From assembly GCA_900553015.1 (NCBI GenBank), contig USBY01000008.1, forward strand, positions 1-64,000: a stretch of 64,000 nt of DNA. Direction: 5' to 3'. The notes under the pieces were generated by a model. It was given only the letters and a program-made list of their open reading frames with translations, did no database searches and had not been told where the DNA came from. The position numbers and the translations under genes were made by a program. This DNA comes from an uncultured Clostridium sp. Its GTDB lineage: Bacteria; Bacillota; Clostridia; TANB77; CAG-508. This document shows positions 8,285-17,120 of the stretch, piece after piece (the first letter of the stretch is position 1; each line of letters opens with the position of its first letter).

Positions 8285-9088
8285 ATGCTTGGTAATATAG
8301 TCACAAATCCTAATTTATTAGAAGATACAGATAAAAGATATTATAGAGAATGTTACTGTGGGCTATGTAAATCATTACAAAAAGAACACAAAAACATAAG
8401 CAGATTTACATTAAACTATGATATGACATTCTTAATAATATTATTAAATGAAGTTTATAAAGAAAATAACGAAAAATTAGAATGTAGATGTATGATGCAT
8501 CCTGTAAATAAACATACTTATATTAAGGGGAAATTTGTAGACTATGTAGCAGATATGAATATCTTATTAGCCTATTATAATTTACTTGATGATTGGCAAG
8601 ATGATAAAAATGTTTTGGCTAATTGTTATGCAAAATTAATAAAAAAGAGTTTTAAAAAAATATGTAAGAAATATCCTAAAAAAGCTGAAACTGTGCAGAA
8701 TTCTTTAAAAGAATTAAATGACTTAGAAACTAAAAACATTATAAATCCAGATTTATCAGCACAATGTAGTGGCAAATTATTTGGAGAAATTTTTGCACCA
8801 TTTGAAGATAAACAAGAAGAAAAATTAAGAAATTTCGGAAACTCACTAGGAAAGTTTATATACATTTTAGATGCTTGTATAGATTTTGAAAAAGATATAA
8901 AAAAGAAGAGGTATAATCCATTAATTACAAATTCAAAAACAGAATTTGATGATATGCTTAATTTACTTTTAGCAGATTGTGTAGAAAAATATAAGGAGCT
9001 AAATATTTCAAATAAAATAATTGAAAACATTCTATATTCAGGTATATGGACAAAATATGAAATACATAAAAAGAAGGGAGAAAAATAG
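8285..9088 (+). CDS. DUF5685 family protein
   Basis: 267 residues, cytoplasmic and mostly helical. The N-terminal YYRECYCGLCKSL and RFTLNYDMTFL motifs are typical of DUF5685 proteins, whose function is not known to me. It has two acidic motifs, LLDDWQDD (about 97-104) and ILDACIDFEKDIKK (about 197-210), about 100 residues apart. This resembles the paired metal-binding motifs of class I isoprenoid synthases, but the resemblance alone does not prove that activity. ATG at 8285 follows GGAGGAG. The J-domain gene starts one base after its stop, so the two are co-translated. Confidence 0.7.
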   Translation: MLGNIVTNPNLLEDTDKRYYRECYCGLCKSLQKEHKNISRFTLNYDMTFLIILLNEVYKENNEKLECRCMMHPVNKHTYIKGKFVDYVADMNILLAYYNLLDDWQDDKNVLANCYAKLIKKSFKKICKKYPKKAETVQNSLKELNDLETKNIINPDLSAQCSGKLFGEIFAPFEDKQEEKLRNFGNSLGKFIYILDACIDFEKDIKKKRYNPLITNSKTEFDDMLNLLLADCVEKYKELNISNKIIENILYSGIWTKYEIHKKKGEK

Positions 9089-9688
9089 ATGATACAAAAT
9101 CCTTACGAAGTATTAGGACTATCATATGGAGCAACAGACGAAGATGTTACAAAAGCATATAGAAAATTAGTAAAAAAATATCATCCAGATTTACATCCAG
9201 GAGATGAAGAAGCAGCAAAGAAAATGAGGGAAATAAATGAAGCATATGATCAAATAAAAAATGGTACTGCAAATCAATATAATGGCTATTCGGGGGGACA
9301 AAATAATTCATATAGTAGTAATAGTGGAAGTACAAATCTTTATCAAGTAGCAAGCCATTTCATACAAACTGGAATGTATAGAGAAGCTCTTAGAGTACTT
9401 TCCGAAATTCAAGATAGAACCGCGGAATGGTATTATTTAAGTAGTATTGCAAATTATTATACAGGTAATAGAATAACAGCTTTAAACCATGCAAAAATGG
9501 CTGTACAAATGGAACCTAATAATTTAAGATATCAAGAATTGTTACAACAATTGCAAGGTGGAGGAAATGTATATAGAGAGCAAAGCAGAGCATATGGAAG
9601 ACCATTTAATATGGATAATATATGTTTTTGGTGGTGTTTGGCAGATACAATTTGTAATTGTTGTTGTGGTCCAAGATTTATATGTTAA
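9089..9688 (+). CDS. J-domain protein with TPR-like middle and cysteine-rich tail
   Basis: 199 residues. The N-terminal J-domain (about 4-66) keeps the HPD motif ([11 protein letters not shown]), so it should stimulate the ATPase of a DnaK partner. A Gly/Ser/Asn linker (about 68-90) leads to a helical pair like a tetratricopeptide repeat (about 93-155). The last 25 residues are rich in Trp and Cys (CFWWC, CNCCC), suggesting metal binding or membrane contact. It lacks the zinc finger and C-terminal domains of true DnaJ, so it is a specialised co-chaperone. It sits between the DUF5685 gene and a zinc-ribbon membrane gene, which are probably its partners. Confidence 0.85.
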   Translation: MIQNPYEVLGLSYGATDEDVTKAYRKLVKKYHPDLHPGDEEAAKKMREINEAYDQIKNGTANQYNGYSGGQNNSYSSNSGSTNLYQVASHFIQTGMYREALRVLSEIQDRTAEWYYLSSIANYYTGNRITALNHAKMAVQMEPNNLRYQELLQQLQGGGNVYREQSRAYGRPFNMDNICFWWCLADTICNCCCGPRFIC

Positions 9689-9702
9689 AGGAGGAATGTG
9701 TA

Positions 9703-10110
9703 TTGAGAAAATTTATGTATAAAATAGCTGATTTTTTGCAAGGTAGATATGGAATAGATGAATTATATAAGTTTTTATTTATTGTATTTTGGATTATTGC
9801 TATTTTAAGCATAGTTATACGAAATCCAATTATATATTTATTAGAAATATTAATTTGTTTTTATATGATGTTTAGAGCACTTTCACGAAATATTTATAAA
9901 AGACAAAACGAAAATGCTAAATATATAAAAATAAGAGACAAAGTTAAAGGGAAACTAAAACTTCAAAAAAGAAAATGGAATGATAGAAAAACACATATAT
10001 ACAGAAAATGCCCTAATTGTAAAGCAGAAATCAGATTACCAAAGAAAAAAGGTAAACATGTTTGTACATGTCCTTCTTGTAAAAAGGATTTTGATGTTAA
10101 ATGTAGGTAA
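9703..10110 (+). CDS. Zinc-ribbon membrane protein
   Basis: 135 residues. Two close hydrophobic helices (about 22-40 and 43-60) put both ends in the cytoplasm. A very basic stretch follows, then a C-terminal zinc ribbon with two CPxC pairs (CPNC and CPSC) about 20 residues apart. I chose TTG at 9703 because AAGGAGG lies 8 bases upstream; ATG 9715 would be four codons shorter. Its first codon follows the J-domain stop by 14 bases. It is likely a membrane partner of the J-domain protein. Exact function unknown. Confidence 0.65.
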   Translation: MRKFMYKIADFLQGRYGIDELYKFLFIVFWIIAILSIVIRNPIIYLLEILICFYMMFRALSRNIYKRQNENAKYIKIRDKVKGKLKLQKRKWNDRKTHIYRKCPNCKAEIRLPKKKGKHVCTCPSCKKDFDVKCR

Positions 10111-10149
10111 AATGAATTTATAGAAAATAAAAAAGGAATGTAAAATTAA

Positions 10150-11073
10150 ATGAGCAATAAAGTATTAATAATTGTTAATCCAGTATCAGGAAAAAATAAT
10201 ATAAAAAAATATATATCAAGAATTAAAGAAAATTTTGAAAAATCTGATTTTCAGACCGAAATAAAATATACATCTATTGAGAATGGTGCAAGAAGTATTA
10301 TAAAAGGTTCAAAAGAAGATTTTGACATGATTCTAATATGTGGAGGAGACGGAACATTAAATCAAGCTATACAAGAAGTTGAGTATGAAAATTTAAAAGT
10401 ACCTATAGGATATATACCAACAGGTACTACAAATGATTTTGCTCATAGCATAAATATTTCTTTTGATAAATTACATATATCAAAAAATATAAACAAATAT
10501 TGTTCAAGAAAAATCGACTTAGGAATGATAAATGATAGAGTATTTAATTATGTTGTAGCATTTGGATTGTTTTCTGAATCATCGTATAAAACAAGAATCA
10601 AGTTAAAACAAAAGCTTGGAAGATTTGCATATGTGCTTTATGGAATAAAAGAAATATTTAATCATAAAACATATAAATTACAGATTCAATCAGATGCAAC
10701 TAGAATAGAAGATGAGTTTATTTATGGAAGTATAAGTAATTCTAAATATATTGGTGGTTTTGACTTGTTTAAAAATAAATCTATAGAATTTGATGATGGA
10801 AAGTTTGAAGCTGTTTTTGTAAAAAAACCTAAAAATTTTATACAATTGGTAAGATTAATATTAAAGATATTACGAGGAAAGCTAGAAGATGAGTGTATAT
10901 ATTATATCCAAACATCAAATCTGGAAATAAAATGTAATAAACCTATAGAGCTTTCAATAGATGGCGAGTATGGTGGAGGTAAAACAGATATAAAAATACA
11001 TGTAAAAAAACAAAGTATAGAATATCTTGTACCAACATTAAATAAAAAGATTGATTTTACTTCACTTTCATAA
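10150..11073 (+). CDS. Diacylglycerol/lipid kinase (YegS/BmrU family)
   Basis: 307 residues with the DAGK catalytic domain at the N-terminus: NPVSGK (about 10-15), the nucleotide-binding GGDGTLNQ (about 66-73) and PTGTTNDFA (about 92-100). The C-terminal half is the beta-sandwich typical of the family, with a conserved DGE motif (SIDGEYGG). It phosphorylates a lipid such as diacylglycerol using ATP at the inner membrane face, feeding phospholipid or lipoteichoic-acid recycling. Start ATG 10150 after AAAGGAATG. It stands at the end of the DUF5685/J-domain group. Confidence 0.9.
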   Translation: MSNKVLIIVNPVSGKNNIKKYISRIKENFEKSDFQTEIKYTSIENGARSIIKGSKEDFDMILICGGDGTLNQAIQEVEYENLKVPIGYIPTGTTNDFAHSINISFDKLHISKNINKYCSRKIDLGMINDRVFNYVVAFGLFSESSYKTRIKLKQKLGRFAYVLYGIKEIFNHKTYKLQIQSDATRIEDEFIYGSISNSKYIGGFDLFKNKSIEFDDGKFEAVFVKKPKNFIQLVRLILKILRGKLEDECIYYIQTSNLEIKCNKPIELSIDGEYGGGKTDIKIHVKKQSIEYLVPTLNKKIDFTSLS

Positions 11074-11090
11074 TTATTTTGATATTAATG

Positions 11091-11119
11091 TTGAAAAAAG
11101 ATAAATTTTGTACTAAAAT
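11091..11119 (+). promoter_or_regulatory. Promoter of the DUF2798 gene
   Basis: TTGAAA (11091-11096), 17-bp spacer, TAAAAT (11114-11119). Transcription should begin near 11126, only about ten bases before the hairpin at 11137. Confidence 0.65.
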
Positions 11120-11136
11120 AATAAAGACATTAAATG

Positions 11137-11194
11137 CTGTCTAGTCTATGTCTGCGACTAGATGGTATTTTTTTGCGTTAAAGCAGAAAATACC
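11137..11194 (+). promoter_or_regulatory. Attenuator-like leader with two competing hairpins
   Basis: Hairpin 1: CTGTCTAGTC / GACTAGATGG with a 9-base loop and a following run of seven Ts (11137-11173), a good intrinsic terminator. Hairpin 2: GGTATTTT, which contains the 3' base of hairpin 1 and its T-run, pairs with AAAATACC at about 11187-11194. The two cannot form together, which is the layout of a transcription attenuator. It lies between a promoter and the DUF2798 gene. I do not recognise a known riboswitch class in it. Confidence 0.5.
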
Positions 11195-11226
11195 GAAAAC
11201 TTTTATACAAGAAAGGAGGAGGTATA

Positions 11227-11715
11227 ATGCCTAAAACTAAATTTCAGAATTTTATTTTTACATTAATGACTGTAATTTTAATGGCATATTTTATGATTGT
11301 ATATAATATTGCAATAAATTCATCAGAAGGACTTGTTAATGGAACTTTTTTAATTGCATTAAAAGAATTTCCAGTAGAGTTTATAATTGTATTTATATTG
11401 GCATATTTTGTGGCGAGTCCTATTGCAAAGAAACTAGCATTTAGAATTGTAAATCCCAAAGAAGATAACAAAATGTTTATAATTCTTTCAATACAAACTT
11501 TTACAGTTTGTGTTATGGTTTCATTAATGAGTATTTATGCTTTATTAACACAAAATCTAATAAATAGTAATATTATATGTAATTGGATAGTTTTAGTATG
11601 TAAAAACTTTATAATGGCATTTCCTTTACAAATATTAATTGTTGGGCCTGCTGTTAGAAATCTATTTAGATTGATATTCAAAAATCAATTAAAAACTACT
11701 AATGCCACAGTATAA
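11227..11715 (+). CDS. DUF2798 membrane protein
   Basis: 162 residues with four predicted membrane helices (about 10-30, 45-65, 85-108, 118-142). The start (MPKTKFQNFIFTLMTVILMAY) and the two repeated helix pairs are typical of DUF2798, two copies of a two-helix unit. The role is not established; members are often found near LysR regulators and redox genes, as here. ATG 11227 follows AAAGGAGGAGG. It is convergent with the LysR gene and shares a bidirectional terminator with it. Confidence 0.8.
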   Translation: MPKTKFQNFIFTLMTVILMAYFMIVYNIAINSSEGLVNGTFLIALKEFPVEFIIVFILAYFVASPIAKKLAFRIVNPKEDNKMFIILSIQTFTVCVMVSLMSIYALLTQNLINSNIICNWIVLVCKNFIMAFPLQILIVGPAVRNLFRLIFKNQLKTTNATV

Positions 11716-11748
11716 AAAGAACTTTAAGATAATCTTAAAGTTCTTTTT
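11714..11748. terminator. Bidirectional terminator between DUF2798 and LysR genes
   Basis: AAAGAACTTTAAG / CTTAAAGTTCTTTTT with an A/T loop. T-runs exist in both directions. The LysR stop codon lies inside the stem. Confidence 0.8.
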
Positions 11749-12601
11749 GCAATTCATCCAAAAATATTTGTGAAGCTTTAGAAAATACTTGATATTTTTT
11801 CCATGCCATTACCAAATTAGACTTTAAATTAGGCTCGAGAGGTTTAAAACATAGATTTGGATTATTTACTAAATTATCTAAAGTTAATGCACTTCCAAAG
11901 CCTTCTTCTACAAAGAAAGAAGCATTATATATTAAATTATATGTCGCAACAATATTTAATTTTTCAACATTATGACCAAACCAACCTGTAAGTTCATTAT
12001 TATCTAAAGCTTGTTTAGAAAAAATTAATGGAATATTTAAAAGGTCTTTAGGTTTTATATATTCAAGCTTTGCTAAAGGATTATCTTTTTTTGTTAAAAG
12101 TCCCCAATTATTATATACTGGTAATTTTATATGATTGTATTTTTTAAAATCTGATGGCTCAAACAAAATTGCAAAATCAATAAGACCTTTATCTAATTTT
12201 TCTAAAACATCTTCACTATTACCACTAAAAAGATGATAATGAATATTTGGATATTTATCTTGCAAATTTTTACATAGTTTAGCAATTAATTTTATTCCAT
12301 CTGTTTCAGCAGCACCGATATAAATATCACCAACTACAAGTTCATCATTTTTTTGTAATTCTGTTTCAGTTTTTTCAACTAATTCAATTATTTCACTAGC
12401 TCTTTTTCTAAGAAGCATGCCATCTTCTGTTAAAGTAATTCTTCGTTTACCTCTAATAAATAATTTTTTACCAAGTTCATATTCTAAATCCATAAGTTGT
12501 TTAGAAAGAGTTGGCTGAGTTATATGCAAACTTTCGGCTGCAGCAGTAATATTTTCTTCTCTTGCAACTTCTAAAAAATATCTTAATACTCTAAGTTCCA
12601 T
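11735..12601 (-). CDS. LysR-family transcriptional regulator
   Basis: 288 residues. The N-terminal winged helix-turn-helix (about 1-60, MELRVLRYFLEVAREEN, LHITQPTLSKQLMDLE) is classic LysR. The C-terminal effector domain spans about 90-288. The start at 12601 has AGGAGG six bases upstream; a longer reading from 12628 is possible but unneeded. It is divergent from the 12.7-17 kb cluster, and a 27-bp inverted repeat in the gap is the likely binding site, so it should activate or repress that cluster in response to a small molecule. The effector is unknown. Confidence 0.92.
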   Translation of the reverse strand: MELRVLRYFLEVAREENITAAAESLHITQPTLSKQLMDLEYELGKKLFIRGKRRITLTEDGMLLRKRASEIIELVEKTETELQKNDELVVGDIYIGAAETDGIKLIAKLCKNLQDKYPNIHYHLFSGNSEDVLEKLDKGLIDFAILFEPSDFKKYNHIKLPVYNNWGLLTKKDNPLAKLEYIKPKDLLNIPLIFSKQALDNNELTGWFGHNVEKLNIVATYNLIYNASFFVEEGFGSALTLDNLVNNPNLCFKPLEPNLKSNLVMAWKKYQVFSKASQIFLDELQKEL

Positions 12602-12683
12602 AAATATCCTCCTAAAAATATTGAACATAATTTCATCGATAATATTATATCATATTACCATGCTTTTTGACTATGATAAACTA

Positions 12684-12726
12684 TTCAAAATAAGTATTGG
12701 CTATTTTGAAAAAGTATATTTATAAT
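12684..12726 (+). promoter_or_regulatory. LysR operator overlapping the promoter of the 12.7 kb cluster
   Basis: A perfect inverted repeat, TTCAAAATA (12684-12692) and TATTTTGAA (12702-12710), with a 9-base spacer. It overlaps a weak -35, TTGGCT (12697-12702), 18 bp before a perfect TATAAT (12721-12726). A weak -35 covered by a long dyad is expected for a LysR-activated promoter. Confidence 0.65.
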
Positions 12727-12746
12727 ATATCTAGAAGGTGATGAGA

Positions 12747-12977
12747 TTGATTTATGATGCAAATAAAAAAGTGAGTTTAATGGAAAGTCTACATGACGCA
12801 GGCTGTAATAAAAAGCTAATAGACGAATTCCTTTCTTTATTAGAACAAAACAAATTCGAGAAAATATATGAGTTACTTAGAAAACATAGAGAATCTCTAT
12901 TAAAAACAATACATAAAAATCAAAAAGAGATAGATATTTTAGATTATTTAATAGTAGCTCTAAAAAAAGAAAATTAA
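12747..12977 (+). CDS. Small coiled-coil protein, MerR C-terminus-like
   Basis: 76 residues, almost all helical. The C-terminal half (LLRKHRESLLKTIHKNQKEIDILDYLI) looks like the dimerisation coil of MerR regulators, but there is no DNA-binding domain. AAGGTGAT lies directly before TTG 12747, which is why I prefer that start; GTG 12738 is in frame but sits inside the ribosome binding site. It is first in the LysR-controlled cluster. It may be a regulatory partner; function unknown. Confidence 0.55.
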   Translation: MIYDANKKVSLMESLHDAGCNKKLIDEFLSLLEQNKFEKIYELLRKHRESLLKTIHKNQKEIDILDYLIVALKKEN

Positions 12978-13001
12978 TTTCTTATAAGAAAGGAGGTAAT
13001 T

Positions 13002-13949
13002 ATGAAAAAAATAATACTTATTGTTATTTTAATAATTTTAGTGATTATTGGCTGTTTAATTTACCAAAGAAAAACAGAAAGTGAGGTTGGTAATGAGATG
13101 GAATTACAAAATACAAATTATGATACAACTCCAAGAGAATTTAATTTTGAAACTAGAACTGTAACATTAAATAGTGGTTATGAAATGCCATTAAATGGAA
13201 TAGGAACATATAGTTTAACAGGAGAGACTTGTTACAATTCTATAACAAGTGCATTAAACTCTGGAGTAAGATTAATTGATACAGCATATATGTACAATAA
13301 TGAAGAAGAAGTAGGAAGAGCAATTAGAGATTCAGGTATTCCAAGAGAAGAAATATTTGTTATTACAAAAATATATCCAAGTCAATTTGACAATTCAGAA
13401 GAAGCAATTGAAATGGCATTAGATAAATTAGATATAGGATATATAGATATGATGTTATTGCACCATCCAGGAACTAATGATGTAAATGCATATAAAGCAA
13501 TGGAAGAATATGTGAAGCAAGGAAAAATTCATTCAATTGGTCTTTCAAATTGGTATATTGAAGAATTAGAAGAATTTTTACCACAGGTAGAAACAACACC
13601 TGCTCTTGTTCAAAATGAGATTCATCCATATTATCAAGAATTAGATGTAGTGCCATATATTCAAAGTAAAGGTATTGTAGTTCAAGGTTGGTATCCATTT
13701 GGTGGTAGAGGTCATACAAGTGAGCTATTAAATGATAAGACAATTGTAGAAATAGCAAATGCTCATAATGTAACATCTGCACAAGTAATATTAAGATGGA
13801 ACTTGCAAAGAGGAGTGTTAGTAATTCCAGGTTCAAGTAATCCAGAACATATTAAAGAAAATACTGATATTTATGATTTTGAATTAACTGATGAAGAAAT
13901 GCAAAAAATAGAAGAACTTAACCGTGATGAAAAACATGATTGGTATTAA
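13002..13949 (+). CDS. Aldo/keto reductase with N-terminal lipoprotein-like anchor
   Basis: 315 residues. The C-terminal 270 form an AKR barrel with the full tetrad: Asp and Tyr in DTAYMYNNEEEVG, Lys in VITKIYP and His in LLHHPG. The first 18 residues (two Lys, a hydrophobic run, IIGC) match a lipoprotein signal with Cys18 as the lipidation site, or else a simple anchor. A Thr/Asn linker follows. An NAD(P)H enzyme outside the membrane is unusual because the cofactor is not expected there. Good AGGAGG. The next gene starts 15 bases on. Family certain; location inferred. Confidence 0.85.
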   Translation: MKKIILIVILIILVIIGCLIYQRKTESEVGNEMELQNTNYDTTPREFNFETRTVTLNSGYEMPLNGIGTYSLTGETCYNSITSALNSGVRLIDTAYMYNNEEEVGRAIRDSGIPREEIFVITKIYPSQFDNSEEAIEMALDKLDIGYIDMMLLHHPGTNDVNAYKAMEEYVKQGKIHSIGLSNWYIEELEEFLPQVETTPALVQNEIHPYYQELDVVPYIQSKGIVVQGWYPFGGRGHTSELLNDKTIVEIANAHNVTSAQVILRWNLQRGVLVIPGSSNPEHIKENTDIYDFELTDEEMQKIEELNRDEKHDWY

Positions 13950-13964
13950 TAGAAAGGAGAAGAA

Positions 13965-14552
13965 ATGGCTAAAAAAATATTAATTCCCATTTTTATATTA
14001 ATTATAGTAATTGTTATAATTTCATTATTTAGTATGTCTAATAATAAGACAGCAAATGAGCTAACAAGTATGAATGATAATGTAAATGAGGAAACAAACA
14101 ATGTAGAGAATGAAATAACGACTACTAATGAAAGTGTAGAGAATATTACAGAAAATACAAATATTATAAATGAGGAGATGAACACTATGAATAATGAAGA
14201 AATAAAGATAAATTTAATAGTAAATAATAAAACATTTACTGCAACTTTAGAAAATAATCAAACAGTGCAAGAATTAATTCAAAATTTCCCTATGACATTA
14301 AATATGAGTGATTTACATTCAAATGAAAAATATAATTATTTAAATTCAAGTTTAACTACAAATAGCAGTATTCCAAGAATGATAAATGCAGGTGATATTA
14401 AATTATATGGAAATAATTGTTTAGTTGTATTTTACGATGATTTTAGAAATTCATACAGTTATACAAATTTAGGAAAAGTAGATAATGTGGATGACTTTGT
14501 TACTGAGCTTGGAAGTGGAAGTGTAAATATTAGATTTGAGCTAGCAGAATAA
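13965..14552 (+). CDS. Membrane-anchored cyclophilin-like fold protein
   Basis: 195 residues. A hydrophobic anchor at about 3-23 is followed by a low-complexity Asn/Thr/Glu linker (about 25-78). The C-terminal domain (about 80-195) matches the small cyclophilin-like fold (IKINLIVNNKTFTATL, FPMTLNMSDL, GDIKLYGNNCLVVFYDDF). True peptidyl-prolyl isomerase residues are not evident. The soluble domain should lie outside the membrane. A paralogue with the same layout is at 35000 at the end of the TetR operon. AAAGGAG precedes the ATG. Confidence 0.75.
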   Translation: MAKKILIPIFILIIVIVIISLFSMSNNKTANELTSMNDNVNEETNNVENEITTTNESVENITENTNIINEEMNTMNNEEIKINLIVNNKTFTATLENNQTVQELIQNFPMTLNMSDLHSNEKYNYLNSSLTTNSSIPRMINAGDIKLYGNNCLVVFYDDFRNSYSYTNLGKVDNVDDFVTELGSGSVNIRFELAE

Positions 14553-14584
14553 AAATAATAATTTACATGAAGGGAAGAGATAAA

Positions 14585-15442
14585 ATGGAAATTAAAAATA
14601 CAATAGAAAATCAAACTTTTGATGAAGAAAGAGCATTATATAATTTAAAAGATACAGAAGTTAGAAATTGTACTTTTGCAGGTCCACAAGATGGTGAATC
14701 TGTACTAAAAGAAACAAGAAATGTAAGAGTTATTGATAGTAAATTTTCTTTAAGATATCCTTTATGGCATGCTAAAACATATGAATTAATACATTCTACT
14801 TTTGATGATAAAACAAGAGCTCCAATATGGTATTCTGATAATGGTCTAATCGATAATTGTGATTTAGAAGGAATAAAATTATTAAGAGAATGTAATGATA
14901 CAGTAATTAAGAATTCAAATATTGTTTCACCAGAATTTGGTTGGAAATGTAATAATGTAACTATGGAAAATACAAAAATCACATCAGAATATATCTTTTT
15001 AGATAGCACAAATGTTAAATTAAAAAATGTAGAATTCCAAGGAAAATATTCATTTCAATATATGGAGAATTTAGAGATAGAAAATTGCAAACTAGATACA
15101 AAGGATGCTTTTTGGCATAGTAAAAATGTAACTGTTAGAGATTCAGTTGTAAAAGGAGAATATCTTGCGTGGTTCTCAGATGGTTTAACTCTTATAAATT
15201 GTAAAATTATAGGAACACAACCACTTTGTTACTGCAAAAATTTAAAATTAATTAATTGTACAATGGAAGATACAGATTTAGCATTTGAATATTCAGAAGT
15301 CGATGCAGATATTAAAGGAAATGTAATGTCAATTAAAAATCCAAAATCAGGCACAATTACAGTTGACTCTGTTGGCGAAATAATAAATGAAGATTCTATA
15401 ATGGAAGTTAACGGAAAAGTAATAATTAGAAAAAAAGTTTAA
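14585..15442 (+). CDS. DUF3737 right-handed beta-helix protein
   Basis: 285 residues of repeating short strands with regularly spaced N, C and D residues (for example [25 protein letters not shown], cut here), as in right-handed parallel beta-helices. The sequence fits DUF3737, which has no assigned enzyme role. No signal peptide. I prefer ATG 14585, eight bases after GAAGGGA, over ATG 14567. In many Clostridia this family lies beside acetyltransferase, aldo/keto reductase and cyclophilin-like genes, exactly as here. Confidence 0.75.
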   Translation: MEIKNTIENQTFDEERALYNLKDTEVRNCTFAGPQDGESVLKETRNVRVIDSKFSLRYPLWHAKTYELIHSTFDDKTRAPIWYSDNGLIDNCDLEGIKLLRECNDTVIKNSNIVSPEFGWKCNNVTMENTKITSEYIFLDSTNVKLKNVEFQGKYSFQYMENLEIENCKLDTKDAFWHSKNVTVRDSVVKGEYLAWFSDGLTLINCKIIGTQPLCYCKNLKLINCTMEDTDLAFEYSEVDADIKGNVMSIKNPKSGTITVDSVGEIINEDSIMEVNGKVIIRKKV

Positions 15443-15456
15443 ATATAGGAGGTATT

Positions 15457-16032
15457 ATGGAAGTACAAGAATTTTTGGACAAAATGAATAGTGGCGAAAC
15501 TGTAAAAGCCAATTCACCTACACATATTAAAATGTGTTCACTTTCACAAGATGCAATGAAATTAACTTCAGAATTAAATAGTACATATCATACACCAGAA
15601 GAAATTAGAGGAATTATGACAGAACTTACAGGTAAAACAGTAGATGAAACATTTTCTCTATTTCCACCATTTTATACTGATTGTGGTAAAAACTTATCAA
15701 TTGGTAAAAATGTATTTATAAATAGTGGTTGTAAATTTCAAGATCAAGGAGGAATTACAATAGGAGATGGGACTCTTATAGGTCATAATGTTGTTTTAGC
15801 TACATTAAATCATAACTCTGATGTTAACAATCGTGGAGACCTTATGCCAGAACCAATTCATATTGGTAAGAATGTTTGGATAGGCGCGAATGCAACTATT
15901 CTTCCTGGAGTTAGCATAGGAGATGGAGCTATAATTGCAGCTGGAGCGGTTGTTTCTAAAGATGTTCCTGAAAATTCAGTTGTTGGCGGAGTTCCAGCAA
16001 GGAAAATAAAATCTATTAATATAAATATTTAA
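15457..16032 (+). CDS. Sugar O-acetyltransferase (maltose/galactoside type)
   Basis: 191 residues. The N-terminal Mac domain (about 5-60) precedes left-handed beta-helix hexapeptide repeats (about 70-180, with [17 protein letters not shown]). The catalytic His lies in the ATLNH segment. It transfers acetyl from acetyl-CoA to a sugar hydroxyl in the cytoplasm. Length and motifs are normal. TAGGAGG precedes the ATG. It lies in the LysR-controlled cluster, 15 bases after the DUF3737 gene. Confidence 0.9.
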   Translation: MEVQEFLDKMNSGETVKANSPTHIKMCSLSQDAMKLTSELNSTYHTPEEIRGIMTELTGKTVDETFSLFPPFYTDCGKNLSIGKNVFINSGCKFQDQGGITIGDGTLIGHNVVLATLNHNSDVNNRGDLMPEPIHIGKNVWIGANATILPGVSIGDGAIIAAGAVVSKDVPENSVVGGVPARKIKSININI

Positions 16033-16050
16033 AAGAAAGGATGATAAAAA

Positions 16051-17040
16051 ATGAAAGAAAAATTAAATTTAGTTCAAGAATGGGATAAAACATTCCCAAA
16101 AAGTGAAATGGTAAATCATAGAAAGGTAACATTTCATAATCGTTATGGAATAACACTAGTAGCAGATTTATATGAGCCAAAAGAGGCTAAAGAAAAATTA
16201 CCAGCTATAGCTGTATGTGGACCTTTTGGAGCAGTAAAAGAGCAAGCATCTGGATTATATGCGCAAGAAATGGCAGAAAGAGGATTCTTGACGATTGCAT
16301 TTGATCCTTCATATACCGGAGAAAGTACAGGAACACCAAGATATGTTGCATCACCAGATATTAATACAGAAGATTTTCAGGCTGCAGTTGACTTTTTGTC
16401 TGTACAAGATAATGTTGATCCAGAAAGAATTGGAATTATAGGAATTTGTGGCTGGGGAGGATTAGCATTAAACACTGCAGCATTAGATACAAGAATAAAA
16501 GCTACTGTTGCTTCAACAATGTATGATATGAGTAGAATTAATGCAAATGGATATTTTGATGCACAAGATAGCGAAGAAGAAAGATATAATACTAGAGTAA
16601 CACTAAATAATCAAAGAATAGAAGATTATAAAAAAGGAACATATAAAAGAGCAGGTGGAGTAGTAGATCCATTACCAGAAGATGCACCATTCTTTGTAAA
16701 AGATTATTATGATTACTATAAAACAAAACGTGGATATCATAAAAGATCTTTAAATTCAAATGATGGTTGGAATGTAACTGGAACAATGTCATTTATGAAT
16801 ATGCCTATTTTAAAATATACTAATGAAATAAGAAATGCAGTTTTAATAATTCATGGTGAAAAAGCACATTCATGTTATATGAGCAAAGATGCATATAAAA
16901 ATATGACAGAAAACAGTAAATATACAGACAATAAAGAATTAATGATTATTCCAAATGCTGTTCATACAGATTTATATGATAGAAAAGATATAATTCCATT
17001 TGATAAAATAGAAGAATTCTTTAAAACATATTTAAAATAA
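16051..17040 (+). CDS. Alpha/beta hydrolase with a cysteine nucleophile
   Basis: 329 residues of the dienelactone-hydrolase-like/YcjY-like group. The nucleophile elbow reads G-I-C-G-W-G-G (about 131-137), so Cys replaces the usual Ser, as in dienelactone hydrolases. The acid and His follow in the C-terminal part (IIHGEKAHSCYM, IPNAVHTDLYD). The middle insert (about 165-255) is a charged lid. No signal peptide. GAAAGGATG precedes the ATG. Last gene of the cluster before the terminator at 17055. Substrate unknown. Confidence 0.85.
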   Translation: MKEKLNLVQEWDKTFPKSEMVNHRKVTFHNRYGITLVADLYEPKEAKEKLPAIAVCGPFGAVKEQASGLYAQEMAERGFLTIAFDPSYTGESTGTPRYVASPDINTEDFQAAVDFLSVQDNVDPERIGIIGICGWGGLALNTAALDTRIKATVASTMYDMSRINANGYFDAQDSEEERYNTRVTLNNQRIEDYKKGTYKRAGGVVDPLPEDAPFFVKDYYDYYKTKRGYHKRSLNSNDGWNVTGTMSFMNMPILKYTNEIRNAVLIIHGEKAHSCYMSKDAYKNMTENSKYTDNKELMIIPNAVHTDLYDRKDIIPFDKIEEFFKTYLK

Positions 17041-17054
17041 GCTACTGTATTAAA

Positions 17055-17090
17055 AAAGGCAAATAATTAGTTGATAGTTATTTGCCTTTA
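17055..17090 (+). terminator. Terminator of the LysR-controlled cluster
   Basis: AAAGGCAAATAA / TTATTTGCCTTT, 12 bp, loop of about 11. It separates the cluster from the Fe-S aldo/keto reductase. Confidence 0.8.
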
Positions 17091-17120
17091 ATATTATGAT
17101 AAAACAAAAGGAGAAAGATT

